Source of the DNA: an uncultured Muribaculaceae bacterium
GTDB lineage: Bacteria; Bacteroidota; Bacteroidia; Bacteroidales; Muribaculaceae
NCBI GenBank assembly: GCA_947381945.1
Contig: CANCXM010000021.1
Coordinates: 1 to 52,993, forward strand
Length of the DNA stretch: 52,993 bases
Direction: 5' to 3'
Shown here in pieces: positions 1 to 8,605 of this stretch; position 1 is the stretch's first letter, and every line of letters begins with the position of its first letter. The position numbers and the translations under genes were made by a program. The notes under the pieces are model-generated. The model had not been told where the DNA came from. It saw only the letters and a program-made list of their open reading frames with translations, and did no database searches.

Positions 1-2
1 TC

Positions 3-845
3 ACTAAATCAATCACCAACCGTGAAAGCGCCTCGCTCGACAAGTTCCTTCAGGAGATCGGTCGAGAAGAACTCATCTCCGTCGAGGAGGAGGTGGAGCT
101 CGCCCAGCGCATTCACCAGGGAGATCAAAGAGCTCTCGACAAGCTCGTCCGTGCCAACCTCCGCTTCGTTGTATCGGTTGCAAAGCAGTATCAGAACCAG
201 GGACTCAGCCTCCCCGACCTCATCAACGAAGGCAATCTCGGCTTGATTAAAGCGGCACAGAAGTTTGACGAGACCCGTGGTTTCAAGTTTATCTCCTACG
301 CCGTATGGTGGATTCGCCAGTCAATCCTCCAGGCACTCGCCGAGCAGAGCCGAATTGTGCGTCTCCCGCTCAATCAGGTCGGTTCGCTCAACAAAATCAG
401 CAAGGCTCTCTCGAAGTTCGAGCAGGAAAACGAACGCCGACCCTCACCCGAGGAGCTTGCTGAAAAACTCGACGTTCCCGTCGACAAAATTGCCGACACG
501 CTTAAAGTGTCGGGCCGCCACATTTCGGTCGACGCACCGTTTGTGGAAGGTGAAGACAACAGCCTCCTCGATGTCCTCACCAACGATGACTCCCCAATGG
601 CCGATGCCACTCTCACCCAGGAATCCCTCTCGAAAGAGGTCGAGCGCGCCCTCAAGCAGCTCCACGACCGCGAACGTGAGATCCTGAAGATGTTCTTCGG
701 AATCGGATGTCAGGAAATGACCCTTGAAGAAATCGGAGCAAAGTTCGACCTCACGCGCGAACGTGTCCGTCAGATCAAGGAAAAAGCCATCCGCAGGCTC
801 AAAGGCCAGAAGAGCCATCTGCTGAAAGCTTATCTCGGACAGTAA
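3..845 (+). CDS. rpoD: Primary RNA polymerase sigma factor RpoD, 5' end cut by the window edge
   Basis: This is the group 1 sigma-70 factor that directs core RNA polymerase to housekeeping promoters. The frame is open from base 3 and begins [15 protein letters not shown], which in Bacteroidota RpoD lies only a few residues after the start, so about six residues are missing. Region 1.2/2 follows ([13 protein letters not shown], then [20 protein letters not shown] and the region 2.3-2.4 stretch [16 protein letters not shown]). Region 3 is around residues 125-190. Region 4 ends the protein with the helix-turn-helix [25 protein letters not shown] stretch. At about 286 residues it lacks the long region 1.1 of proteobacterial RpoD, as is normal in this phylum. 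Such factors read the TTTG/TAnnTTTG promoters seen elsewhere in the window. A strong hairpin terminator follows. Identification is very secure. Confidence 0.95.
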   Translation, partial: TKSITNRESASLDKFLQEIGREELISVEEEVELAQRIHQGDQRALDKLVRANLRFVVSVAKQYQNQGLSLPDLINEGNLGLIKAAQKFDETRGFKFISYAVWWIRQSILQALAEQSRIVRLPLNQVGSLNKISKALSKFEQENERRPSPEELAEKLDVPVDKIADTLKVSGRHISVDAPFVEGEDNSLLDVLTNDDSPMADATLTQESLSKEVERALKQLHDREREILKMFFGIGCQEMTLEEIGAKFDLTRERVRQIKEKAIRRLKGQKSHLLKAYLGQ

Positions 846-917
846 GATCCGCTTGCGGCCTCAACTCCGCTCATCGGATTTGTCGGAACAGACAAAACTA
901 TCCGTCCAAACTCACAC

Positions 918-956
918 AAGGCCGCGGGAATCAAAAATCTCGCGGCCTTAAATTTT
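918..956 (+). terminator. Hairpin terminator after rpoD
   Basis: Perfect 9-base arms at 918-926 and 941-949 (AAGGCCGCG/CGCGGCCTT) enclose a 14-base loop and are followed by a T-rich stretch. It lies 73 bases after the rpoD stop, with no other gene before it. Confidence 0.75.
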
Positions 957-985
957 ATCAAAAAAACATTCATCCTTAAATCATC

Positions 986-2149
986 ATGCTTGCTCTTTCA
1001 TTATTGCTTTCGCTCACCGTCACGGTCAGCAACCCTATCGATCAGCCCAGAGAGGCAGTGCCAGTAACCGTCCCCGTCGGACAAAAAGGCAAAGAAGTCC
1101 GGTCAGTCACCATCCAAGGCCATCCCGAAATCGCATGGCAGCTCGACGACCTTAACGACGACGGCCTTGCCGATGAACTCGTATTTCTCGTAGACCTTAA
1201 GCCAAACGCTACCGAAACCTACAAAATCGACCTCTCACCGGAAGCTGCCTCAACCTCGTTCACTCCGGGGTCTTACGCCTACATCCGTCTCAACGACAAG
1301 AACAAAAAATATCCCAAAATCCAGGCAATAGCCTTCCCCGGGGATGCCGACAATCGCCAAATGTATAGCAGCATCTACGGCCACGGCGCCGTCCTCGAAG
1401 GTCTCTACAACGCCATCCGCGTCTATATGGACAACCGTCAGAGCGTCGATCTCTACGCCAAGAACACTCCGCGTCTCGAACTCGCCGAAACCGGGTTCTA
1501 CACCACCCGCAAGCAGCTTGAAGAGGGCTATGGCCGCGACGTGCTCTGGGCAGGAACCTCCGTCGCTCTCGGATCATTCCGAGGCTATCAGAACGGCAGC
1601 CCGGTGACAATCGACACCGTGACCACCCGCTCGCAAAGAGTCGTGACCACCGGTCCCGTGCGTTCAATCATCGAAGTATCGGACCGCGGATGGGTGTATA
1701 ACGGACAGCCTGTCGACATGCGCCAGCGCTACACCGTCTATGACCGTCACCGCGACTATGATGTAGAGATAAAGTTCCACGGCCTCCCCGCCAACTCCAC
1801 CTTCTGCACCGGTGTCCAGAAACTCGCCATTGACAACAAGGGATTCCTGACAGAAAACGGTCTTGCCGGAAGCTGGGGTTCAAACGTGCCCGACAAGGGT
1901 ATGGCCGACATAACCGACACTGTAGGCCTCGGCATCTGGGTTCCCGCCGACAACCTGAAATCAGTCAAGGAGGACGAAGTCAACTATCTCACCATCCTCC
2001 GCCCCGACAAGAACGGCGAAATCCGCTACAGCTTCACCTCCGGTGCCCTCCGCGACTCAGCCTCACCCCACTCCGCCGCCGACTGGTTCAAACACCTCCG
2101 CGAATGGGAAGTCCTGAAAAAGAATCCCGTCAAGGTTAAAATAAAATAG
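986..2149 (+). CDS. DUF4861-family secreted protein
   Basis: A 387-residue protein with a short hydrophobic N-terminus (LALSLLLSLTVTVS) that looks like a signal peptide, so it is probably periplasmic or surface-exposed. The sequence after it (PREAVPVTVPVG, then LDDLNDDGLADELVFLVDL) resembles DUF4861, a Bacteroidota family often found near polysaccharide-degrading enzymes and whose activity is unsettled. No catalytic motif is obvious. It stands alone between the rpoD terminator and a large inverted repeat, so it is probably monocistronic. The ATG at 986 is the first start after the rpoD terminator and places the hydrophobic stretch at the extreme N-terminus. The family assignment comes from recalled sequence pattern and was not searched. 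Confidence 0.65.
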   Translation: MLALSLLLSLTVTVSNPIDQPREAVPVTVPVGQKGKEVRSVTIQGHPEIAWQLDDLNDDGLADELVFLVDLKPNATETYKIDLSPEAASTSFTPGSYAYIRLNDKNKKYPKIQAIAFPGDADNRQMYSSIYGHGAVLEGLYNAIRVYMDNRQSVDLYAKNTPRLELAETGFYTTRKQLEEGYGRDVLWAGTSVALGSFRGYQNGSPVTIDTVTTRSQRVVTTGPVRSIIEVSDRGWVYNGQPVDMRQRYTVYDRHRDYDVEIKFHGLPANSTFCTGVQKLAIDNKGFLTENGLAGSWGSNVPDKGMADITDTVGLGIWVPADNLKSVKEDEVNYLTILRPDKNGEIRYSFTSGALRDSASPHSAADWFKHLREWEVLKKNPVKVKIK

Positions 2150-2239
2150 CCCGAATCTCGAAAGTCATCAGCTCCGGATTTATAACCAAAGCTGAATGAC
2201 AGCTTTCCGGAATCACAACGAACCGGAGATAGAACCCCC

Positions 2240-2308
2240 AAAATAGCCGGAGGTTCCGTCAGAGTATCACACATTGACCGATATTCTGACGGGACCTCCG
2301 GCTATTTT
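2240..2308. terminator. Large hairpin, probable bidirectional terminator
   Basis: Two 24-base arms at 2240-2263 and 2285-2308 are complementary except for one wobble pair and enclose a 21-base loop. The outer ends are AAAA and TTTT, so either strand would give a U-rich tail. It ends the DUF4861 transcription unit. I see no gene in the rest of the gap up to 2521. Confidence 0.65.
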
Positions 2309-2521
2309 ATGATTCACGCAGTCTGAACTTTGAGAGACACAATCACTCCACCTAATATCCCTCAAATTATAATTTTCGACAAAACAGACTGAATAGGGAC
2401 ACAACATGGCAATTCAACCAACATACGCAGCATTAATGTAAGTAAACTTTAGGAAATCGGAATGTGTTTTAAATTTATACGTTTCTTCTTCAACACAACC
2501 AACATAAAAACACATCACTCC

Positions 2522-4135
2522 ATGAGCCAAAAGACAGTTAATCCGTCGCCTGCCGAAGTCACGCCATCGGGCAGGACGAAAATGAAATCCACAGCTAATG
2601 GCACAATCACCATGATGGCTATGGCAATACTGATTGTCACCTCAATCCTGAGCTTGCGCGGTCTGCCGTCGGAAGCGAAATTCGGCGTGCAATCAATTTT
2701 CTACTATATCTTTGCAGCCGTAGTCTTCCTTCTCCCCTTCTCGCTGGTCTGCGCCGAACTGGCCTCGACCTACACCAAAGCGGGAGGTCTCTACCGTTGG
2801 GTGTCGGAAGCATTCGGACCGCGATGGGGCTGGACCGCAATGTTTCTCGAATGGATGACAATAATAATATGGTTCCCGACGGTGTTGATGTTCGGTGCCG
2901 TATCCCTTGCCTATATTTTCTGGCCGGAAAGTTTTGACCAGCAACTCGCATCCAACAAAATTTACACTCTCGTCATCGCCTTCCTGCTCTATTGGGGCGC
3001 AACGTTCAACGCTTTCCGTGGAACAAAATCGGCCAACAAGCTGAGTACCTACGGCGGATTGTTCGGCACCATCATACCGGTAATCATCCTCGTCATCTTA
3101 GGCATCGTCTATGTCTGTCTTGGCAAGACAATCAGCCTCGAACACAAACCGTTTTTCCCTGATTTCAGTCACCTCAACACCATAGTCCTCGCCGCCTCAA
3201 TCTTCCTCTTCTATGGAGGCATGGAGATGCAGGCCGTCCACATCAATGACATGAAGAATCCTGCCCGTGACTATCCGCGCGCAGTATTCCTCGCAATCCT
3301 CGTGATTGTCGCGGCCTATTCAATCGGCACACTCGTCATCGGCGAGGTAATCCCGTCGGACAATATCGACATCCTTCAGTCGCTCCTCGTTGCCTACGAT
3401 GACCTCTGGGCAAGCATGGGCCTCAGTTGGCTCGGAAATGTGATGGCAGTGTTCATCATGTTCGGTGTGCTTGGTCAGGTCAGCGCACTCGTCAACGGAC
3501 CATCCATCGGAGTCATGGCCGTTGCCCAGTCAGGCTACCTCCCCCGCGGTCTCCAGACAGTCAATAAAAACGGCGTCAACAAGAACATTCTCTACATCGC
3601 CGGAGCCGTCGTCTCGCTCCTCAGCCTTGTCATCATAGTGCTTCCGACTGTTGAATCTGCCTACCAGATAATGTCGCAGCTCGCAACCATCATATATCTT
3701 ATAATGGTATTGATGATTTACGGAGCCTTCATCCGTCTGCGCCGCACAGAGCCTAACAAAAAACGCGGATTCGTCGTCCCCGGAGGAAAACTCGGAGAGA
3801 TTATCGTCTGTGGAATCGGCATCCTCGGCGCTCTCGCCGCACTCCTGCTCAGTTTCATACCGCCATCACAGATTGCAACCGGAAGTCCTGCGGTCTATAT
3901 TGGAATACTCCTCGTCGGGACTGCCATTTTCGTCGGTCTGCCACTGCTCGTCTATGCTTGCCGAAAACCCTCGTGGCGCAACCCGAATGCCCACTTCGAC
4001 CCATTTGACTGGCAGATTGAAGGCCGCGAACCTTGGCAAGTGTCGAAATGGCCTGCCGGACACGAACCTGCCGACGACGATGTCGAAGCCGCCCAAGCCA
4101 AAGCCATTGCAAATCACGGACAGGGGAAGCGATAA
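2522..4135 (+). CDS. APC-family amino acid permease, glutamate/GABA antiporter type
   Basis: An inner-membrane transporter with about 12 hydrophobic segments. The first follows GTITMMAMAILIVTSILSL, and the rest are spread along the chain to about residue 500. The sequence is of the amino acid/polyamine/organocation superfamily, most like the bacterial glutamate:GABA antiporter and YjeM group (AELASTYTKAGGLYRWVSEA after the second membrane segment). Substrate cannot be told from sequence. An upstream in-frame ATG at 2462 would add 20 residues rich in Phe and Asn that are unlike the family. The ATG at 2522 (MSQKTVNPSP) gives a normal hydrophilic N-terminus and is preferred. The C-terminal 60 residues are hydrophilic and probably cytoplasmic. 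No gadB-like decarboxylase is nearby, which argues against a dedicated acid-resistance role here. Confidence 0.75.
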   Translation: MSQKTVNPSPAEVTPSGRTKMKSTANGTITMMAMAILIVTSILSLRGLPSEAKFGVQSIFYYIFAAVVFLLPFSLVCAELASTYTKAGGLYRWVSEAFGPRWGWTAMFLEWMTIIIWFPTVLMFGAVSLAYIFWPESFDQQLASNKIYTLVIAFLLYWGATFNAFRGTKSANKLSTYGGLFGTIIPVIILVILGIVYVCLGKTISLEHKPFFPDFSHLNTIVLAASIFLFYGGMEMQAVHINDMKNPARDYPRAVFLAILVIVAAYSIGTLVIGEVIPSDNIDILQSLLVAYDDLWASMGLSWLGNVMAVFIMFGVLGQVSALVNGPSIGVMAVAQSGYLPRGLQTVNKNGVNKNILYIAGAVVSLLSLVIIVLPTVESAYQIMSQLATIIYLIMVLMIYGAFIRLRRTEPNKKRGFVVPGGKLGEIIVCGIGILGALAALLLSFIPPSQIATGSPAVYIGILLVGTAIFVGLPLLVYACRKPSWRNPNAHFDPFDWQIEGREPWQVSKWPAGHEPADDDVEAAQAKAIANHGQGKR

Positions 4136-4172
4136 AGTCGATCATGACATATTATCTTCTATAAAACCAATG

Positions 4173-4210
4173 TTTGGCCGTATCACCCGATTGTGGGAGA
4201 TGCGGCCAAA
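4173..4210 (+). terminator. Hairpin after the permease gene
   Basis: Arms at 4173-4184 and 4199-4210 pair over 12 positions with one wobble, around a 14-base loop in which ACCC and GGGA are near-complementary. There is little T after it, so termination may be weak. Confidence 0.4.
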
Positions 4211-4315
4211 TATTGCAACATCACCTTTTATTAATAGAAATGCCCGAAACATCCTTTTGCAAGACATCTCTGACCCACATTTGACATTTACGCATGATGG
4301 TTTGGAGATTTTCAC

Positions 4316-4346
4316 TTGTAAAAATCAATTATAATGATTAACTTTG
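4316..4346 (+). promoter_or_regulatory. Bacteroidota-type promoter of the tRNA operon
   Basis: TTG at 4316-4318, a 20-base spacer, then TAACTTTG at 4339-4346, a full match to the -33/-7 consensus TTG-N19/21-TAnnTTTG. Transcription should begin about seven bases later, roughly 100 bases before tRNA-Arg. Confidence 0.65.
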
Positions 4347-4452
4347 CACCGCAGAAACCGAAGTTCGGTAACAATCACCGGAAATTCAGGCTGTAGCCCG
4401 ACGTTTCCGATTGACAAAGCCACTTAAAACCTCTGTTTCTCAACATAAGGTC

Positions 4453-4526
4453 GGTCCGGTAGCTCAGCTGGATAGAGCATCTGCCTTCTAAGCAGACGGT
4501 CATGCGTTCGAGTCGCATCCGGATCA
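4453..4526 (+). tRNA. tRNA-Arg (anticodon TCT)
   Basis: Full cloverleaf of 74 bases. The acceptor arms are GGTCCGG and CCGGATC. The anticodon stem is TCTGC/GCAGA around loop CTTCTAA, with anticodon TCT at 4487-4489 reading AGA. The T arm is GCG-TTCGAGT-CGC. The discriminator is A4526 and CCA is not encoded. It is followed after 10 bases by tRNA-Val, so the two are probably cut from one transcript. Confidence 0.95.
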
Positions 4527-4536
4527 CTGACATTCC

Positions 4537-4614
4537 GATCCATTAGCTCAGTTGGTTTAGAGCGCCTCCTTGACAGGGAGGAGGTCACTGGTTCGAATCC
4601 AGTATGGATCACCA
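4537..4614 (+). tRNA. tRNA-Val (anticodon GAC)
   Basis: Cloverleaf with acceptor arms GATCCAT/ATGGATC, anticodon stem CCTCC/GGAGG around loop TTGACAG (anticodon GAC, reading GUC/GUU), and a T arm CTGG-TTCGAAT-CCAG. The discriminator is A4611. CCA is encoded at 4612-4614, unlike in the neighbouring tRNA-Arg. Confidence 0.95.
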
Positions 4615-4618
4615 AGAG

Positions 4619-4642
4619 AGCCACAATTCTGTGGCTTTTTTT
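4619..4642 (+). terminator. Intrinsic terminator of the tRNA operon
   Basis: Seven-base arms AGCCACA/TGTGGCT (4619-4625 and 4630-4636) with a 4-base loop run into seven T residues. It is the most classical terminator in the window. Confidence 0.85.
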
Positions 4643-4686
4643 GTATCCGAAAACAATTGATGCGCAATCGTTAATAGTCTTGTGAT

Positions 4687-5610
4687 ATGAGTGACTTTAA
4701 AATCAAGGGACATTTGGCCATGATGGGTGCAAATGTGACATGGGGCCTCATGGCACCGATAGTGAAACTTGTACTTGCCTCCGGAGTGATCGCCCCGCTC
4801 CTGCTGGTTGACTTCCGAATGGCAGGTGCCGCAGCTTTGTTTTGGATCACGTCTATCTTTATGCCCAAAGAGCATGTGCCGCTACCTGACATCCTGCGTC
4901 TTTTCGGTGCCGGTATGCTTGGAGTGCTTTTCAACCAAGGATGTTTCATTGTCGGCGTGAGCCTCACCACACCGAGCGAAGCCTGTCTCGTCACCACGAC
5001 GATGCCTATGTGGGTCATGCTGCTCGCCTGGCTCATACTCCGCGAACCAATCAGCCTGAAAAAAGCAGGCGGAATAGTCATCGGTGCCTCGGGAGCACTG
5101 ATACTGATGCTTGGCAATACATCGTCGTCGGAATCCGGTGCGCCCAATCCTCCCCTCGGCGATTTCATCATCCTCATGGCGCAGCTGAGCTATGCGCTTT
5201 ATCTCACGCTCTACCGCAACTTCATCCGCAAGTATTCACTCGTCACGCTGATGAAATGGATGTTTCTTTCCGCTTCAATTGTTGCGTTGCCCATGACATC
5301 TCCGGTAATAGCCTCAACCGACTGGGCCGGTATAAGCGCCACCGAGTGGCTTGGAGTGGCGGCAGTTGTTGTCGGTGCGACTTATATTGCTTATATCTGC
5401 ATAATGATAGGACAGAAAAACCTTCGTCCGACTATCGTTGGAATGTATAACTATGTTCAGCCTGTCGTGGCCACATCTGTTGGTATATGGCTTGGTCTTG
5501 ACAGATTTACAGTCATAAAAGGCATAGCTGTAGTGCTGATTTTCAGTGGCGTATGGTTGGTAACGGTAAGCCGTTCCATAGCATCTGAACGTTCGCTCCA
5601 GCCGGAATAA
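4687..5610 (+). CDS. EamA/DMT-family transporter
   Basis: A 307-residue inner-membrane protein with about ten membrane segments in two repeated halves (roughly residues 8-140 and 155-300), the pattern of drug/metabolite transporters with two EamA domains. Each half has a typical stretch: TTPSEACLVTTTMPMWVMLL in the first and VGMYNYVQPVVATSVGIWLG in the second. Members export amino acids, nucleosides or other metabolites; the substrate here cannot be read from sequence. It starts 45 bases after the tRNA operon terminator, so it needs its own promoter. A match I considered (TAGTCTTG at 4675) is too close to the start to be convincing. It is followed by a decayed gene. Confidence 0.85.
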   Translation: MSDFKIKGHLAMMGANVTWGLMAPIVKLVLASGVIAPLLLVDFRMAGAAALFWITSIFMPKEHVPLPDILRLFGAGMLGVLFNQGCFIVGVSLTTPSEACLVTTTMPMWVMLLAWLILREPISLKKAGGIVIGASGALILMLGNTSSSESGAPNPPLGDFIILMAQLSYALYLTLYRNFIRKYSLVTLMKWMFLSASIVALPMTSPVIASTDWAGISATEWLGVAAVVVGATYIAYICIMIGQKNLRPTIVGMYNYVQPVVATSVGIWLGLDRFTVIKGIAVVLIFSGVWLVTVSRSIASERSLQPE

Positions 5611-5650
5611 TGCAACGTTTTGATATAAAGCATAATCTCCCTCTGGAAGA

Positions 5651-5865
5651 ATGACACCTATCAATATCCTCGACATCAAGAACCGCTAGCAATTCCGGCA
5701 GTGGCTGATTGAGAATCATGCCACAGAGCGGGAATGCTGGGTGGTGGCTAAGCGTGAAAAAATGCCACGACTTGCCATCCGCCTGAAGAATATGCTGTCA
5801 AACCTACCTCTTATGAAGTGACAATCCCGGAACGGATGACACGTCCCGGCTATGTTTTGATATAA
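5651..5865 (+). pseudogene. Remnant of a small gene, perhaps YdeI/OmpD-associated family
   Basis: The frame from ATG 5651 reads MTPINILDIKNR, then an in-frame TAG, then QFRQWLIENHATERECWVVA. That segment resembles the N-terminus of YdeI/OmpD-associated proteins. The same frame ends at a TGA near 5820. A second frame over the 3' half reads EEYAVKPTSYEVTIPERM and stops at 5863-5865, five bases before the next start. A stop codon, a frame change and a length of about 70 codons against about 190 for the family point to decay with internal deletion. The 3' half may come from a different gene. The family name is a guess from about 25 residues. Confidence 0.45.
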
Positions 5866-5869
5866 TCAA

Positions 5870-6436
5870 ATGGGCAAAAATCTGAATGAAATGACATTGA
5901 AAGAACTATGGGAACTATTTCCTATAGTTCTCGTCGGGCATAATCCATCCTGGAAAGAATGGGCCGACTCTGAAACCGCATATCTTTCAGGATTGCTTGC
6001 CCATTTCTCACCGACATGCAGCCATATCGGAAGTACGGCAATTCCAGCCATAAAAGCCAAACCAATCATTGACATTCTCGTTGAAGTCCCGGCCACTGTC
6101 AATTGGGATAATATCCGGACTACACTTGAGAACAATGGCTACATCTGCATGTCGGCAGGGGAACGAAGAATGAGTTTCAACAAAGGCTACACTCCGGCGG
6201 GCTATGCTGAAAAGGTGTTTCATATCCATATCCGAAATACCGGTGACAATGACGAGATATATTTCAGGGACTACCTAAACTCGCATCCCGATACTGCAAA
6301 AGAATATGAAAATTTGAAATTAAGCTTGCTTGCCGCCTACAGCCACAACCGTGACGGATATACTGAAGCAAAAACAGAATTTGTAAAAAGAATCACCGCA
6401 AAAGCACTCCGCAGCATTATGATAATAGGCTCATAG
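5870..6436 (+). CDS. GrpB/UPF0157-family nucleotidyltransferase-like protein
   Basis: A 188-residue soluble protein. The GrpB signature is clear: HIGSTAIPAIKAKPIIDILV at about residues 46-65, comparable to the family's IGSTAVPGLxAKPIIDI stretch, and later VFHIHIRNTGDNDEIYFRDY followed by LNSHPDTAKEYENLK. GrpB proteins have a minimal nucleotidyltransferase fold; their substrate is generally unknown. The N-terminal 30 residues (MTLKELWELFPIVLVGHN) are typical of the Bacteroidota versions. It follows the preceding remnant by five bases and has no close partner downstream, where a strong two-way hairpin separates it from the convergent lipoprotein gene. Confidence 0.8.
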   Translation: MGKNLNEMTLKELWELFPIVLVGHNPSWKEWADSETAYLSGLLAHFSPTCSHIGSTAIPAIKAKPIIDILVEVPATVNWDNIRTTLENNGYICMSAGERRMSFNKGYTPAGYAEKVFHIHIRNTGDNDEIYFRDYLNSHPDTAKEYENLKLSLLAAYSHNRDGYTEAKTEFVKRITAKALRSIMIIGS

Positions 6437-6460
6437 GAATTCAACTTTCATCTAAAAAAT

Positions 6461-6512
6461 AATAGGCTGACAGAACATTCATGATTGAACTGTCAGCCTA
6501 TTCTCACATTTT
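6461..6512. terminator. Bidirectional terminator between convergent genes
   Basis: Perfect 13-base arms (6461-6473 and 6490-6502, AATAGGCTGACAG and complement) with an A-rich left flank and a T-rich right flank. It lies between the convergent GrpB and lipoprotein genes and can serve both. Confidence 0.75.
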
Positions 6513-6576
6513 ATACAACTTTATTCAATATATATCAGCGATTTCCACACATCTCCGTGAGTGAACTAACCTATGC

Positions 6577-7407
6577 TCATTTGAAAATCGTGCGGAGGGT
6601 TTCGAGCGTGACGGGGACTTCGATGGTAGCACCGGAGGGGACGCCTGTGTAGTGATAGATGAGGCCACGGCCTGTAGCGATGACGGCCTCCATCTCGGCT
6701 TTCATGGTCCGGTCTTCCGCACTTAACCTGAGGCCATCGACGAGACTGTTGTAGAGCGCATCCCTGGAGACCGCCGGATCACTTATCGGCAGTCCGAGAC
6801 CCTTTTCATCAATCGAAAACTGATGAATCATATTTTCGGGAGTAAGCTCCACCCCGATTTGCGATGTATAATCATCAATCTTGGTGGGAAAAATCAGCCT
6901 TGAAATCTCACAGCGTGTCTCAAGCACCGCATTAGCGCGTTCGGAGGGACTGAGTTTTTCACCCGAACCATTGAGAATATCGTCGGGAGTAAGCAGGAGG
7001 GTGTGCTGTTTACCCGAAGGAAATGAATAGACGTAAGCCACATTGAGACCGGCCTCAGCGAGCTGAGTCAGGCCCGATTTCTCCGATTCAAACGGCGAAA
7101 TGTTGAGCAGCAATGATTTTCTCATCAGGTCCTTGTGGTCCACAAACACGCTCTCATTCAAAAACAGCTCATTGGGTTGCAGCGTGTAGCGGACTGTCCC
7201 GGATGTCTCGTCAATATCCACATCCGTCACCGTTCCGGCTATTCCCATGTCGATGGGGCATTGAGTTTTCACGGCAGCAACCTCCTCACGGATCTGCTGA
7301 AGATTCTGCTTCTTGGAACTGTTGCCACAGGAACTCACAAACGCCTGCATCGCCACGAGTGCGACAAACATAAACACGAGACGAAACGATTTGGTAGAGA
7401 TTTTCAT
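6577..7407 (-). CDS. Conserved-looking lipoprotein of unknown function
   Basis: A 276-residue protein starting MKISTKSFRLVFMFVALVAM. Its hydrophobic signal ends in a lipobox, VSSC, with Cys27 followed by GNS, so it is probably a lipid-anchored envelope protein. An upstream in-frame start would add 29 residues before the signal peptide and is rejected; the ATG at 7407 also lies downstream of a well-placed promoter. The mature part is polar, with no transmembrane segment and no motif I recognise. It repeats the theme of a short polar linker (SSKKQNLQQIREEVAAVKTQ) before a mixed alpha/beta region. The gene is divergent from the TraB-ABC operon and is probably monocistronic. Confidence 0.75.
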   Translation of the reverse strand: MKISTKSFRLVFMFVALVAMQAFVSSCGNSSKKQNLQQIREEVAAVKTQCPIDMGIAGTVTDVDIDETSGTVRYTLQPNELFLNESVFVDHKDLMRKSLLLNISPFESEKSGLTQLAEAGLNVAYVYSFPSGKQHTLLLTPDDILNGSGEKLSPSERANAVLETRCEISRLIFPTKIDDYTSQIGVELTPENMIHQFSIDEKGLGLPISDPAVSRDALYNSLVDGLRLSAEDRTMKAEMEAVIATGRGLIYHYTGVPSGATIEVPVTLETLRTIFK

Positions 7408-7522
7408 TGCTGTCAGATTGTTTTTCTTTTTACATATTATAATTGACTGGTGCACCGGCCACCGACGTATGCGTACAACACCTGTCACCGACAAGCTGCA
7501 CTTCCTTATGACCGGAGCGATT

Positions 7523-7553
7523 CAAAAGTACATAAAAAACATGGCACACACAA
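7523..7553 (-). promoter_or_regulatory. Promoter of the 6577-7407 lipoprotein gene
   Basis: Read on the minus strand: TTG at 7553-7551, 20 bases, then TACTTTTG at 7530-7523. Spacing and both elements match the Bacteroidota consensus. The 5' untranslated region would be about 110 bases. Confidence 0.65.
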
Positions 7554-7603
7554 TAGCCTGAGAACACGATTTTTACAAAATATGAAAATTTTTGGCAAAA
7601 AAA

Positions 7604-7635
7604 TTTGGCAGATTCTCAAAAGGTGCATACCTTTG
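7604..7635 (+). promoter_or_regulatory. Promoter of the TraB-ABC-GntR operon
   Basis: TTTG at 7604-7607, 20 bases, then TACCTTTG at 7628-7635, an ideal match. Transcription should start near 7642. That excludes the long open frame beginning at 7592 and supports the start at 7715. Confidence 0.7.
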
Positions 7636-7714
7636 CGGTGTGTTAGTTATGTACAACACCTCAACACATCGAATAAAATTCATCATTATAAACCGCAAAC
7701 TCACCTTGGAAGCA

Positions 7715-8596
7715 ATGAAAAAGATTCTCCTTTCCATCATCGTCAGTGCAGTCAGCACCCTCGCTTGCAACGCCCAGCTCCTCTGGGAAATCTCAGGCAA
7801 CGGTCTGGACAAACCCTCCTACCTCTTTGGCACACACCACATTGCACCCATCTCTGTGCTCGACAGCGTCACCGGCTTCAACAAGGCGCTTGCATCGGCC
7901 GACAAAGTCTATGGTGAGATGGTGATGAGCACCGCCCAGTCGCCCCAGTCACAGCAAGTGATGCTCAGCTATGCAGCCGCTCCTCAGGACAGCACACTGA
8001 CCACTGTCCTCTCCACCGCGCAGATCGACTCGCTCGACAAGGTGTTGAAAAAATATATGGGCCCCATGGCATCAGCCGCGCAATTCGCACCGCTGAAACC
8101 CGCGATGGTCAACACCGTCCTCGCACTCGTCCAGAGCCAGGCCGCCTTCCCCAACTTCAATCCGGCGCAGCAACTCGACGGTGAAATCCAGAAACGCGGA
8201 GCCGAGGCAGGAAAGGAAATCGGCGGTTTCGAGACCATCGAGGACCAGTGTAAGGCTATGTTCGGCACATCCATCATGACCCAGGCCAACGAACTGATGG
8301 AAATGGTGAGAAACGACGACAAAGCTTCAGGAACCGCCATCCGTCTTGCCAAAGCCTATCTCTCGGGCGACCTCAACTCGATGCTCGCCATCATGGAGGA
8401 CCCCGAACTCGGAGGCGACGAAGAGTGGAGCGACCGTATGCTCAACAAACGCAATGCCAACTGGGTCCGCATAATGGCCGGACTTCTCCCGACAGCCTCT
8501 GTGCTCATCGCAGTCGGAGCCGGACATCTTCCCGGCGACAAGGGCCTTATCAGTCTTCTCCGCAAGGAAGGCTACACTGTAAAACCGGTTGAATAA
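7715..8596 (+). CDS. TraB/GumN-family protein
   Basis: A 293-residue exported protein: MKKILLSIIVSAVSTLACNA is a signal peptide ending near Ala20. The family motif is present at residues 36-42 (YLFGTHH), and the C-terminal motif is VGAGHLPGDKGL. In TraB/GumN (Tiki-like) proteins these conserved Gly-His motifs build the active site of a proposed metalloprotease fold; activity in bacterial members is mostly unproven. Start choice is decided by the promoter at 7604-7635, whose start site lies downstream of two earlier in-frame ATGs or just before the second. It is the first gene of an operon; the ABC ATPase begins ten bases after its stop. Confidence 0.85.
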   Translation: MKKILLSIIVSAVSTLACNAQLLWEISGNGLDKPSYLFGTHHIAPISVLDSVTGFNKALASADKVYGEMVMSTAQSPQSQQVMLSYAAAPQDSTLTTVLSTAQIDSLDKVLKKYMGPMASAAQFAPLKPAMVNTVLALVQSQAAFPNFNPAQQLDGEIQKRGAEAGKEIGGFETIEDQCKAMFGTSIMTQANELMEMVRNDDKASGTAIRLAKAYLSGDLNSMLAIMEDPELGGDEEWSDRMLNKRNANWVRIMAGLLPTASVLIAVGAGHLPGDKGLISLLRKEGYTVKPVE

Positions 8597-8605
8597 TCTC
8601 TGAAC

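Noticed and set aside
2462..2521. Upstream start of the APC permease
   Set aside because: The added 20 residues are unlike family N-termini, and the start at 2522 gives a normal one.
4675..4682. TAGTCTTG as promoter of the EamA transporter
   Set aside because: It lies five bases before the start codon and differs from the consensus at one position; no TTG is at the right distance.
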